Origin: Cyanophora paradoxa
Taxonomy: Eukaryota; Glaucocystophyceae; Cyanophorales; Cyanophoraceae
Assembly (NCBI GenBank): GCA_004431415.1
Contig: QPMI01000025.1
Span: forward strand, 1-39,420
DNA: 39,420 bases
Reading direction: 5' to 3'
A program made the translations under genes and the position numbers. This document shows, in pieces, positions 27,100 to 38,460 of the stretch. Positions within the stretch are counted from its first letter, which is position 1; every line of letters starts with the position of its first letter. The notes beneath the pieces are model-generated. The model had not been told where the DNA came from, ran no database searches, and saw nothing but the letters and a program-made list of their open reading frames with translations.

Positions 27100-30000
27100 C
27101 GGGGGATGACCCGCTGAGAATCGCCGCCGCCGACGCGCCCGGCGTCGTCGCCGCCGCCGCCCTCGTCCCCTCGCCCCCGCCCCCGGCCCCGGCCCCGGCC
27201 TATGCCCCGCCGGCCGCGGCCTACCCTCAGCCGGCTGCTGCGTACTCGCAGCCGGTCTCACCCGGCCCGGCGCCCGCATATGCAGCACCGGCCGCTGCCC
27301 CTGCACCTGCTGTGGCCCCGGCTCCGGTCCCGGTAGCTGCCCCGGCCGCTCCCCCGGCCCCGGTCGCTGCCCCGGCTGCGGTTTCGGCGCCGGCCCCGGC
27401 CCCGGCCCCAGCTGCAGCCCCGGCTGCCACTCCGGGCGGAGGGGGATACATGCCGCCGCTGCCGGCGCTGCCGATCGCGGCGACGGCGCTGGCGCTCCCC
27501 CCCGGCTGGCCTGCCCGCCCTCCCTTTCCCATCGGCAAGGAGGCGACCGTCACCGGCGCGCCGCCCCCGCGCACCCTCCCTCCGCCCCCGGCCCCGCTCC
27601 GGCGGAGGCGGCGGGCGGGGCCAGGGCCGGGAGCTGCGGGGCGGGACGGGGCGCTGCGGGAGGCGCTCTCGCGGGCGGAGGTGCAGGCCGCCCTCCTCAG
27701 CGCCGCCAAGGTCCCCGGCCCCGCCCCGTCCCCCGCCCGCCTGCTCTCCTCCTCGTCTCCTGAGGCGCGCCGGCGGGTGGCAGGGGGCGGGGCGGGCCCG
27801 GCGGGGCGGCGCTGCAGGAAGCGGTGTCGGCGCTGCGGGAGGCGCTCGAGGCCGCCACGACGACTGGCGCGACGACGCCGAAGGCGGCGACGACGGGGCC
27901 GGCGGGGCGGGGCGGCGGGGCGGCGGGGCGCGGGCGGCGGGCCGCTGGGGGCGGTGCTGGAGGGGCCGGCGTGCAGCGCGCCCTCGCCGCCGCCATCGCC
28001 GCCTCGGGCCCGCGCGCCGCCGCCCTCCTCCGCGAGGCCGACGCCAAGCTCCAGGCCGCCCTGCGCGCCGGCGCCGGGGCCGCCCCGCTGCCGGCGGGGC
28101 CGGGGCGGCGGCGGCTCCTTCCCGGGGCCCGACGGCGACGCGGATGACGGCGACGGGGACGACGACGAGGGCGGTGGCGCCGGCTCGGGTGCGGGGGCGG
28201 GCGCGGGGCGGCGCCGGCGACGGTGAAGGCGGGGCGGTGCTGTGGGCGGAGCTGCGCGGGGTGAACGCGGGGTGACGAGGGGGAGGTGCGGGGGCGGTGG
28301 AGGCGGGCCTGCGGGCGGCCGGGCCGGCGACGCGGCGGCGCTCGCGGGGCGCTGGCGCGGATCCACGGGGACGTGGCGGGGCCGGGGTGACCCCCGCCGG
28401 CGACTCCGAGCTCCTCGTCATCAACGCCCTCCTCGAGCCCCCGCCCCGCCCCGCCCCGCGCCCGGCCTCGGGCTCGGGGTCGTGACGCGCGGGACGTGCG
28501 GGGGCGGTGGGGGAGGCCCTGCGCGCCGCCGGCCCGACGGCGCCCTCGCCCTCGCCCTCGCCCTCACCCGCGTCCACGCCTACGCCCCGCGCCCGGCGCT
28601 CCAAGGCCCCCCACCGACCCCCGCCCCACCCCCGCCCCGCCTCAGCTCCGGCCAAACCGCTCGCACCAGTTCCCGCTCCCGCCAAAGTCCCCGCACCAGC
28701 CCCGCCGCCGGCCAAGGCAGCGTCTCCCGCGCCGGCGAAGCCGCCCGCCCGGCGCCGGCGAAGGCGGCGGCCCCCGCGAAGGCAGCCGCGCCCGCGCCAG
28801 CGGCGGCGGCGGCGGAGGCGGAAGAGGACGACGACGACGCGGATGGGACGGCGAGGGCCGCGCCCGGCCAAGGCCGCCCCGGCGGCGGCGGCGTCGCCGG
28901 CTCGGGCGCGGGGCTGACGGTGGAGGACGTGGAGAAGGCGGTGGTGAAGGCGCTGGCCAAGGGGGCCCCCGCCACGGCGGCTTCCCTCGCGTCCGCACAG
29001 GCCGCCATCGACAAGGCCCTCGCCGTCCGCCCCGCCCCGCCCCGCCCCGCCCTCGAGGCGCCCGGTGTGAGGCGGGGGGGCGCAGGGGGCGCAGGCCGGC
29101 TCGCTGGCGCCGGGGGACCTGGCGAAGGCGCTGGGCGGGCTGAACGCGACGCTCGCGGGGGGCCTGCGGGCATCTCCGAGGCCCAGAGGTACATGCTCCA
29201 GGTCATCCTCGCCAAGACCGAGGGTCCGCCCGCCCCCCAGCCCCGCCCCGCGCGCCCCGCGCTGAGCGGCGGGGCGCAGTGGCGAAGCGCGCGGTGACGA
29301 CGGCGGAGAAGGCGGCGGCGGCGGCCTCGAGCGCGGCGACGAGCGCGGCGGACACGGCGAAGCACGTGGCGAGCGCGACGGAGACGAGCGCGAAGCTGGC
29401 GGCGACGGCGCAGGAGGCGGCGACGATGGCTCTCGACGCGACGCGCTCCGTCGGGCGGGAGCTGACGCAGGCGGCGACGTCGACTGCCGCGTCGGCGGCC
29501 AAGGCGGCGGGGGCCACGGTGGACCTCGCGGCGGGCACGCAGGAGGCGAGCGTGCAGATCGCCCGGGCGGTGGAGGCCGCGGCGCGCGAGGCGGCGGGTC
29601 GGCCAAGGCGGCGGCGGGGTCGGCCAAGGCGGCGGCGGGGCGGTGGACGGGGCGGCGCCCGAGCTCGCCGAGGCCGTCGACGGGCGCGCCCGCCCGCCCG
29701 CCCGCCCCGCCCCGCCTTCCGCCGCTGAGAGGCGGCGCAGGGCGCTGCGGGCGGTGATCAACTCGAAGTTCCCCAAGGCGCCGAGGGCGACGTGCGCCGC
29801 CCCGCCCGCCCGCTAGCCGGCGGGAGCCGAGGCGGGGGCGCAGGAGTCGGCGGCGCGGGCGGCGAGCGCGCGGGCGATTGAGCGCGCCGTGGGGCGCCTC
29901 GCGGAGCTGCTCGACCGGCCCGGGAGGCGGCGCAGGGCGCCCCGCGCCCGGCGGGGCGGACGAGGACGGGGACGGTCTCGACGAGGGCCTCGACGAGGAG

Positions 30001-31044
30001 GGCGGCGGCGCGGGCCCCGCGGAGGTCAAGGCCGCCGAGGAGCGCCTCGGCAAGCACCTCGGCAAGATCGCCGACCTCGCCACACGCGACCGCGCCGCCT
30101 CCGCCGCCGCCGCCGCCGCCGCCAAGCACGCCGCCGAGGCGGCCGCCAAGGCGGCGGGGGCGGCGGCCGAGGCGGGGCGAAGCTGGGGCGCTGGGGAGCG
30201 AGATCGCGGCGCTCAAGGCGGTGGTGCAGCAGGCGGCCTTCGCGCGGGCGCTCGCCGCCGACCAGGCGGCCGAGGCCAAGGCCGGGGAGGCCAAGGCGGC
30301 GGCGGCGCGGGCGGCGTGGGAGAAGGCGACGGGCCCCGCCAAGGCGCTCGTCTGCGGGCCCTCCATGAAGGCCTCCCTCACCAAGCTCATGTCGTGCGGC
30401 CCCGCCCCGCACAGCCCTCAAAACCCCCAGGCGCGGGCGGCGGCTGAGAGCGGGCGGGGGCGCAGGAAAGCGACGGTAGCGCCGGTGGGCTTCCCCGCGA
30501 GCTACGTGGAGCACTTCCTGGACCTGGCGCGGGGCGGGGCGGCCAAGGCGGTCACGGCGGGGGCGCGCCACGTCGGCAAGCAGGTCCCCGCCGCCCTCGA
30601 GGCGCTCAAGGCCCTCGCGGGGGGCCTGGACGCCTCGGGCAACGGCTGGGTCGAGGAGCGCGAGGTCGCCGCCTTCTTCGAGGGCGGCGCGTGCGCGGCC
30701 GCCCTGGAGCGCGCCCTCGCCCGCCCGAGGGCCCGCCGCCCACCCCGTCGCCCGCCTCGTCAAGGTCCCCGACGCCCCCGCCCCGCGCCCCCGGCCTCGC
30801 CCGCCGCTGACGCGCCCCGCAGGCGCTGGGCGCGGGGCCGGGGGCCAAGGAGGTGGACCACGCCCCGTACAGGGCCGGCGGGGAGGAGGCCGGGGCCGCG
30901 CTGCTGGACGCGGGGCTGGGCGAGGAGGCCGGGGAGGCGTGGGGCGGCCTCGAGGGGGGCCCCGCGGGAGGCGACGAGGCGGTCGACGCCCTCGGCCTCC
31001 ACTGGGGCCACCCCGGCAGCCTCCTCGGCGGCATCCACGCCTGA
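27100..31044 (+). CDS. Ala/Pro-rich, helical repeat protein with C-terminal EF-hand, intron-rich; limits approximate
   Basis: Coding sense is a chain of Ala-rich exons with C-rich introns between. About 27,130-27,440 is a Pro/Ala tract (PAPAYAPPAAAYPQP). Later exons are Ala/Lys/Glu helices such as EKAAAAASSAATSAADTAKH (29,307 on) and AEAKAGEAKAAAARAAWEKA (30,269 on), likely coiled coils. Near 30,628 the sequence GLDASGNGWVEEREVAAFF fits an EF-hand calcium loop (D, S, N, E at the ligand positions). The last exon ends GSLLGGIHA at 31,044. I do not recognise the whole protein; a structural calcium-responsive role is only a guess. The many long frames on the opposite strand here are GC artefacts. 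Confidence 0.45.
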
Positions 31045-32429
31045 CCCCTCCCGCCCCGCCCCCACCTGCACCCGCCACGCCGTAAGCTACTTTAGGACAT
31101 CATTTCATGCAGAAATCGAACTTCGGATTGAACAGTGCATCAATCACTAACTCAGGAAGTCGCGTTGCAAAAGTTGAGGGGTTTTGAACGGGCAGAGGGC
31201 GAGCTGAGGTGGGCTTCAGAACTCGGAACGTCTAGAGCGGAGAAACTTGGGAACGTCACACGCGTACGGCGTCAAAGTTGCGAAACTTCGGGAGGGACGC
31301 GCGCGACTTCACGTGGCTTGGCAAGCCTTGAAGGGCGCCGGGGGGGATCCGGACCGTCGGACCCGGGGTCGCCAATTGCAAGTTGTTTCAAGTTTCCCGA
31401 ACTTTGACTTGGATCCGGAAACCTTTGAAATTCCAGGAGGGGTTTGGCGAGGCTTAACCATCAGAAGGCTTGGCTCAAATCCCGAAATTTGGAGGGCCAC
31501 TGGCCATGGGGTTCAACGGTTACTAGCCATTTGCATGTACCACTGCACGGCAGGGGAGCTCGCAGGCCGACGGTGATCATGAGGGATCTGACGGTCGCCG
31601 TGAGTCCGACGGTCGTTTGGCAGGACAGGATCCGGACATTGTGACAATCATTGAATCGTTCTGAACTTCGGAAGGGGGCTCCGGATCCCCGGCGGGGCCC
31701 GGCCCGGGGACGCCGGCTGTTGCCCCAGTGCCACGGTGCCAGCGCTAACTAGATCTGGTCCGATGGAACCGTTGGAATCTTGAGTCTCGGAGGACCCGTT
31801 CTCTTTGAAATGGAACTCACTGAGTCAAGTGGATTCTAAATCTAAACCTGGAAGCCGAGGACTACGGGATCGGACTCCGGGATCGGAGCTAGATCTCAGA
31901 TCCGATGATCTCGAGCCTCGGAGTATGGCCTCCAGCCTGGCTCAGTGGAAAATCTCTCAGTCTGTAGCTAATGCGAAGTCGGCGTCTGGCCAGGAGCCTC
32001 GGAGCTCTAGATATGCCTTGGTGCATGCGCAGGCCAATCACGACGGCTACTTCACGACAAGAATTCTGCGGCCTTAACCGCAGAATCGGGCTGAGACGTC
32101 GATCATCGGACACTGAAAGATGTGCGACTATTTGCACATGGACATGCACACTTTGGGCGAACGCGAATCATCATGGCATACTCGACGCGAATCACGCGGC
32201 GCGGCGCGAGCCTTGAGGGGGAGAGAAGGCCTAGGGGAGCTGGGGGGGCTAGGGGCCCGGGGTGGGGGCGGCGGGGGCGGGCGGGGCCTCGCGCGCGGGT
32301 CGGGCTGGGGGGCGGCCTCCGGGGGCCCCGAGGCGCGGGAGGCGGCGGTGGTGGAGCGGCGCGTGAGGGCGCCCCGCGCGAAGGAGCGCTGGGGGGCAGG
32401 CGGGGCCCCGCGGGGCGCGGGGGCCCCTG
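31045..32429. other. Intergenic between converging genes; no gene seen
   Basis: Composition drops to moderate GC between about 31,080 and 32,190, unlike the flanking genes, and no domain is recognisable. A small stem (ATTCTGCGG, 6-nt loop, complement) lies at 32,063-32,086. Genes on both sides point towards it. Confidence 0.5.
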
Positions 32430-35400
32430 CTTGGCGATGCTCCGGTGCATCTCCGCGAGGACGGCGAGGGCGGCGGCGGCGCAGAGGGCGGCCCGCGCCG
32501 CCGGCACGTCGCCGCGCTCGGCCGCCGTGCGGGCCGCGACGCGGCGGAAGAAGTCCCGCCGCTCCTCCAGGTACCGCCCCAGCGCCCCGTCCCGCCCGCC
32601 CGGCCCCCGCCTCCCCGCCCTCCTTCTGCGCGGCGCGCCGCGTGAGGGCGCGAGGGGGCGCGGCGGCGGAACGGGGCGGGCCTGGGGGCCGAGGGAGGCG
32701 TTGATGCGCGCGGTGGAGGCGTAGAGGGTGCGCGCCGCCTGCAGCCGGTCCTCCGCGCTCTGCGGCATCTCGATCCTGCCGCCCCGCCCCGCTCGAGGCC
32801 GGCAGGCGGGGGCGGGGCGGAAGGGGCGTCGGGGCGCGCACGCGAGGAAGGTGGCGTCCGCGGAGCTGCTGATCGCCGACAGGATGGCCGCCGAGACGGT
32901 GCGCCCTCGGGGCCCGGGCCCGGCGCCCCCTCCTCGCGCGCCCCGGGCAGGGAGGCGGCATGGGAGGGGTGCACGCGGGCCGTGCGGCGGGCGCGGAGGA
33001 GGGCGAGGCAGCCGACGCCGCCCCGGGGCCCGCCCGCGCGGCGATCGCCATCGCCCGGTCCACGGCGCGGGCGGCGAGCTCGGGCCGCCCCCGATGGCGC
33101 GCGCGCACTCCCACGCCGCTTCGAGCGCCTCCGCCTGCCCCGCCCGCCAGCCCCGCGTCGGAGGGCGCGCGGCGGGGCCGGGGGCGGGGCGGTGGCGGGC
33201 GGGGCGGGGGCACGTGGGCGGCGCGGTGCTCGAAGCCGGGGACGGCGGTGGAGCGGAGGAGGGGCAGGGAGGGGGCGAGGAGGGCGGGGTCGGCGGCGGC
33301 GATGGCGAGCTCGACGAGCGAGGCGCCGATCATGTAGCGCCCCGCCGCCGCCGAGGAGGCGCGCATGATCCCCAGCGCCTCGGTGAAGCTGCGCAGCGCC
33401 CCCGCAAAGTCCCCCACCAGCATCGACGTGATCTGGCCCCCGCCCGCCCCAGCCCTCAGCCGCGCGGCTGGCGGGCCCCGGCGGGGGGGGTGCGGACCCC
33501 GGCGCCGTGGCGGGCGTCGGCCTCGAGGAGGGTCTGGCCGAGCCAGCGGGCCATCTTGGCGACGGTGCGGAAGAGGGAGTGGGCGCGCTGCAGGAAGCCG
33601 CCCTCGCGCTCCAGCATCGCCAGGCTCGCCAGCACCGACGACTCCGCCCCGATCGAGCCGATCTGCCCCCGCCCGCCTCGCAACCACGCCCCGGCCGAGG
33701 GCGCGGGCAGGGCGCGGGGGCGCGGCGCACGCGGCGAGCGGTTGCGATGCCGCGCTCGCACCAGAGGCGCGCCTCGGCGAACTTGCCCTCGGCGCGGGCG
33801 GCCTTGGAGAGGGCGCGCTGGACGCGGCAGAGGAGCTCGGAGGGGGCCCCCTCGAGGAGCGCCTCGGCGCGCAGCAGCAGCCCGCGCGCCCCCGCCGCGT
33901 CCTCCCGGAACATCGCCTGCCCGCCCGAGCCCGTGAGGCCGCCGGGCCGGGGAGGCGCGCGGGGCGGGGCGGGGCGGGGCGGGGACCTGGATGGCCTCGA
34001 AGTGGAGGAGGCGGGCGCGGTTCTCCCGCGAGACGCCCTCCCCGGCCCGCTCCACGTACTCCCGCGCCCGCCGGAGCGCGGCGAGCGCGTCGGGGTGCGC
34101 CGAGGCGGTGAGGCCCGAGGCAAGCATCAGCAGGAAGCCCGTCCAGTCGTCCTGCAGGGCGCCGCCCCCGGTGGGCGAGGGAGGGGGGCGAGGGGAGGGA
34201 GGGCGGCGCACGGCGCGGTCGAGGCTGAGGGAGTCCACGGGCCGCTCGGGCGAGACCGCCGCGCGCGCCGCCTCCGCCACCGCCACCGCCCCGCCCCTCC
34301 GCCCCTCCCCCCTTTGTCCGCCCCGCCGCCGTCCTCGTGGGCCGCCGGGGAGGGCGCCGGGCGGAGCTCGACGGGGCCGGGGCCGGGGCCGGGGCGGGGT
34401 CCCGGGGGGCGGGAGAGGAGCTCGAGGAAGCCTAGGCACTCGAGGGCGAGCGCCTGCGTCTCCCCCGCCTCCGCGCTCTCTGCGCCCCCGCAGCCCCGTC
34501 ACGCCCCGCCCCCCGCTCCCAGGCGGGGCGGGCGGGGCGGGGCGGGGGGGCACCGTTCCACTCGCCCCGCACGAGGCCGCGGGCGACGCGGAGGCACTCC
34601 TCGTAGGCCCCGCCCCGCTTGTAGTGCTCGTACTGGATCGTCGGCGTGAACACCTGCCCGCCCAGCGTCCGCCCCCGGGGGCCTCCAAGCGGGGCGGGGC
34701 GGGCGAACGGTCATCTGACGGTGGCCATGGGCGGCGTCGGCGGCGGCGAGGCGCTCGAGGGTCTCGGCGCAGAGGAGGTGCAGCGCGCGGCGGCGGCCGG
34801 CGTCGATGGTGTCGTAGAGGACGAGGGCGAGCAGGCTCGACTCGAAGGCGAACCACTGGGCGTGCGGGCCGGCCGCCTTCCCGTCCCGGGGGTACACGAG
34901 CAGCAGGCCGGCCTTCACCGCCTCCTCCTTGAGGCGGTGGAGGACGGGGAGCGTGCCGCCCCCGACCATGCACCCGAAGCACTCCGGCTCCCGCTCCCCG
35001 CTGCAGTGCTCCCACCCCCCGTACTCCATCTCCCCCGCCTGCTTCCTCTCCCCCGCCGCCGCCTCCTTCTTCTCCCGCACCTCCTTCTGCGCGGGGCCGG
35101 TGAGGCGAGGCGGGGGCGGGTGCGGGGAGGGACGGGGGCGGGGCGGACGCGGAGGGCGGCGCAGGCGCGGCAGGGGCCGTGCTGGAGGCGGCAGCCGCGG
35201 GCCGCCTCGTCCCCCTGGCGCGCCACCTCGCGCCAGAGGGGCACGCAGAGCACCAGGGGGCCCGAGCGCCCCACCACGCTCATCAGCCGCAGCAGCTCGA
35301 AGCACTGCGCCCCCGCCCCCCTCGCTCGGCGACCACGGCGCGGCGAGCGGGGCTGAGCGGGGGGGGGGGACCTCGGCTGAGACTGTGGAGCGGGCGCGGG

Positions 35401-36250
35401 CGAGGAGCCCCGCCCCGCAGGCCTCCTCCGTGTGCACGCCGGCGTCGACCGGGGCCGGCGGCGGCACGCACGGCTTTTCCTCGTCGCAGCCGGCGCGCGC
35501 GAAATCCGGGGGCGGGGCGGCGGGGAGGGCGTTGGGCTTGGTGACGTTCAGGTGGCAGGCGGGGCAGAAGTTGGGGCGGGTGGGGAGGCGGCAGTGGGCG
35601 CCGCCCTCGGAGCCGTCGCGCCCGCGCTCGTCCTTCTCCGCGCCGGCGGGCACGGGGAGGAGCTCCAGCAGCACGCACCCGGGGGCTCCCCCGAAGGCCT
35701 CCCCTGCGTCCGCCCCGCCTCAGCGGCCCGCCCCGCCGCCGCGCGAGCCGGGGCCCCACGCGCGTCGCACCAATCGTCGTCGCCCGCATCCCCTCTGGCG
35801 TCGCCTCCTCCGCCCCGTCCTCCTCCGCCGCGGCGCCCGTTGCGGGGGCCATGGCCGGGGGCGGCGAGGGGGGGCGCGAGGCTTCCCCGCTCCCCACGGA
35901 GACGAAAGAGAGGGACCGGAGGGAGGGGAGCCGCCGCGGCCCGCCCCGCCCCGCCTCCTTCGCCCCCGGCGCTTCCGGGGTCCCCTCGCCGCCCTTCTCC
36001 GGCTTGTCGTCGGCCTCGGGCTGGGCTAGGGGCGGGGCGGGGGCCTCGGGGGCCTCGGAGGCGGCGGAGGCGGGGGTGGGCGGGGGCGCGAGGGCGAGGA
36101 CGGGGGCGGCGGGGTCGTCGGCGTGGAGGAGCCAGAGGACGGGGAGGTGCGCGCTCCAGCGCACGAGCTGCGCCAGCACCGCCAGCGACGCCTCGTCCGC
36201 CGCGCACATCGTCTCCACCGCGCTGCGCCCCGCCCGTGAGCCCCCCGCAA
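32430..36250 (-). CDS. STAND ATPase/TPR-like C-terminal region, intron-rich; limits approximate
   Basis: On the minus strand exons hold ADEASLAVLAQLVRWSAHLP and VLWLLHADD (about 36,100-36,200), like the region after Walker B in adenylate-cyclase-10-type STAND ATPases. A Cys-pair segment NFCPACHLNVTKPNALP follows near 35,560. Next comes SSLLALVLYDTIDAGRRRAL followed by HLLCAETLERLAAAD (about 34,750-34,850), matching the YxxL...RRxLH helix of that family. TPR-like helices follow, for example YEECLRVARGLVRGEWN, FAGALRSFTEALGIMRASSA and FAEARLWCERGIATAR. Walker A was not found, so the ATPase start may lie in unseen exons or be lost. Introns appear on the plus strand as GGGGC-rich stretches. It may be one gene with the next entry. 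Confidence 0.45.
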
Positions 36251-36299
36251 GCGCCGCCGCCGGGGCGGGCGCGCATGACGCAGGGGAAGGAGCGGCGGC

Positions 36300-38460
36300 A
36301 GCCGGGGCCTGGGCGGCGGCCTCCCAGTAGGCGTCGGGGAGCGGGGCGGCGCCTTGGGCCGGCCCGCGGCGCCCGTGCGGTGCGTCGTCCACGCGGCGAG
36401 GAGCGCGACGAGAGCCTCGGCGGTGGCGCGCACGGCCTCGGCGGGGGCGCGTGCGTACTCGCGGGAGGGGACGCGGCGGGCGTGGAGGAGGGTGAGGAGG
36501 GCGGGGAGGTGGCGCGGGGGGAAGCAGGCGGGGCAGGTGCCGGCGAGGGAGCGGAGGCGGCGCTCGGCGTAGCGCGGCGCGAGGCGGGCGACGCGGGGCC
36601 CCCCGACGAGCGCCCACACGAGCTCCTGGAGGGCGCCCATAAACTTGACGGCCCCCGTGTTGCGCCCGGGGCCCAGCAGCTCCGCCCCCTCCCGCGGCGC
36701 GCACGGCACGTGCAGCGCCCGGAGGCCCCGCTCCCGCGCGCGGCGGCGCCAGTGGAAGAGCAGCCGCGGGGGCTCCGGGGCGGCGCGGGGGTGGGCGGGG
36801 AGGAGGAGGAGGGCGCTGGCGGCGGGGAGGCGGCGGAGGAGGGCCTCGAAGAGGAAGGTCTCGTGGCGGCGGCCCCGCAGGCGGCGCGCGCGGCACCAGT
36901 GCGCGAAGGCGACGTTGTGCCGCCCGGGCAGGGCGCGGCGGGCGGCCTTGAGGAAGAAGGCCTCCGCCCCGTCCCCGTCCCCCGCCACCGAGGCGAGGTA
37001 GGAGGCGTAGGCGGCGGTGCGGTGGGCGGAGCGGATGGCGCGCTCGAGGAAGCGCGCGTGGACGTCCTCGGGGCGGTGCCCGACCTCGACCCGCAGGAAG
37101 AGGCGCTCCAGCGCCGCGTTCACCCGCTTGCTCCGCGCCCACGGCTGCACCAGCAGCGCCCCCAGCACCCCCGCCCCCAGCAGCGGCGCCGCCAGGGCGG
37201 CGGCGGCGGCGGCGGGCTCGAGGGGCGGGGGGCTGGGGCCGGCGCGGGCGAGGGCGAAGGCGGCGGCCCAGAGGAGGGATGCGTAGAGGGCGCCCCTGAG
37301 GCGGGCGATGGCAGCTGGCGGCAGGGCGGAGGGCGGGGCGATCAACTCTCCGAAGGCTCCGCCGCCTCGCGCAGGAGGGGCCTCGCGCACCGCTGTAGAA
37401 GGGCTGCATGACGACGACGCCCCAGAGCATGAGCGCAACGCAGGCGAGCAGCACGGCGGCGGTGGCGAGGCGGGAGGCCGGGGCGAGGAAGACGTAGGCG
37501 GCTGTGATGAGGGTCTTGGCGGCGAGGAGCAGCACGTCGAGGCGCGGGTGCTGCGCCGGCCCCGTGAGCGGGGCGGCGAGCCGGGGGAGGGCGGGGGGGC
37601 GGGGACCTCGCGGCGCATGGCGTGGCGGGAGAAGGGGTCCGCCGGGTATATGTTCAGCGAGCACCTGCCCCCCAGAGGCTCGCGCCGGCGGGGCGGGGCG
37701 GGGCGGGGCGGGGCGGGGCGGGGCGGGGCGGGGCGGGGCGGACCAGACGGAGAAGGGGAGGTGCATGCAGAGGCCGTAGAGGCCGAAGGAGAGGGCGAGC
37801 CAGCGGGGCGTGCGCTCGCAGAAGTCCCCCGCGTAGTAGCTGCGGCAGTGGATCCCTTGGAGGAACTGCTGCAGGATCGGGATGTAGAGGGTCGTCGAGA
37901 GGAAGGGGGCGATCTGGCAGGCCGCCACCAGCCAGCGCGGCGGCTTCGGCTCGTTCAGCGCGTACGCCAGGCACATCAGCCCCACCAGCGCGCCTGCCCC
38001 CGCCCCCGCCGTCGGCTGGGCGGGGCGGGGCGGGGCGGGGCGGGGGCGGACAGGAGAGTGTGGTGAGGAAGACGAGGAGGTAGAAGACGGAGAGCTGGAC
38101 GGCCTCGAAGAGGGCGCCCGGGAGGAGCCGCCCCAGCTCCAGGCTCACCAGGTCCAGGCCCCGGATGCCGCCCGTGCCCAGGCCCTCCACCCCGGACACT
38201 TGCGCCGCGATGTTGAACAGCTGCACCCACTCCGAGAGCACCGCGAACCACCTGCGCCCCGCCGCCCCGCCTCGGCCCGCCAGCGGCGCCGGGGCGGGGC
38301 GGGGGCGCGGGGCGGGGCCCACGGCATGATAAAGGCGGTGAGGAGGTTGTTCCCGACCTCGTCGCCGACGCTCAGGAGGACCCCGTAGAGGACCCTCTTC
38401 CCCTTCCACCGCTGCTCCTCCAGCTGCAGCTGCGCCGCCACTGCGCCGGAGATGATGTTA
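36300..38460 (-). CDS. TmcB-like multi-pass membrane protein; limits approximate
   Basis: Minus-strand exons read KRVLYGVLLSVGDEVGNNLL, then SEWVQLFNIAAQVSG, a CALVGLMCLAYALNEP helix, APFLSTTLYIPILQQFLQ, LSFGLYGLCMHLPFSVW, and SRLATAAVLLACVALMLWG: at least six hydrophobic segments with FIPI-like and SLNIYPADPFSRH elements. A soluble part follows, with VGHRPEDVHARFLERAIRSA and TPR-like AYASYLASVAGDGDGAEAFF. This order (membrane helices, then helical repeats after PEDV..A..FL) resembles protist TmcB/TmcC proteins. Joins checked at three introns are GT-AG and in frame. Function of the family is poorly known; sensory signalling is proposed. A 50-bp GGGCG array lies in one intron. Confidence 0.5.
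37691..37740. repeat. (GGGCG)10 pentanucleotide array inside an intron
   Basis: Ten exact 5-nt units on the plus strand, C-rich in the minus-strand transcript, within the intron between SVW and CSLNIY exons. It is the extreme case of the CCCCG runs found in most introns here. Confidence 0.85.

Noticed and set aside
27227-30149. Very long minus-strand open frames (up to 963 codons) opposite the Ala/Pro-rich gene
   Set aside because: They are Pro/Arg/Ala low-complexity shadows caused by extreme GC content; no domain is visible, and the plus-strand frames show ordered helices and an EF-hand.
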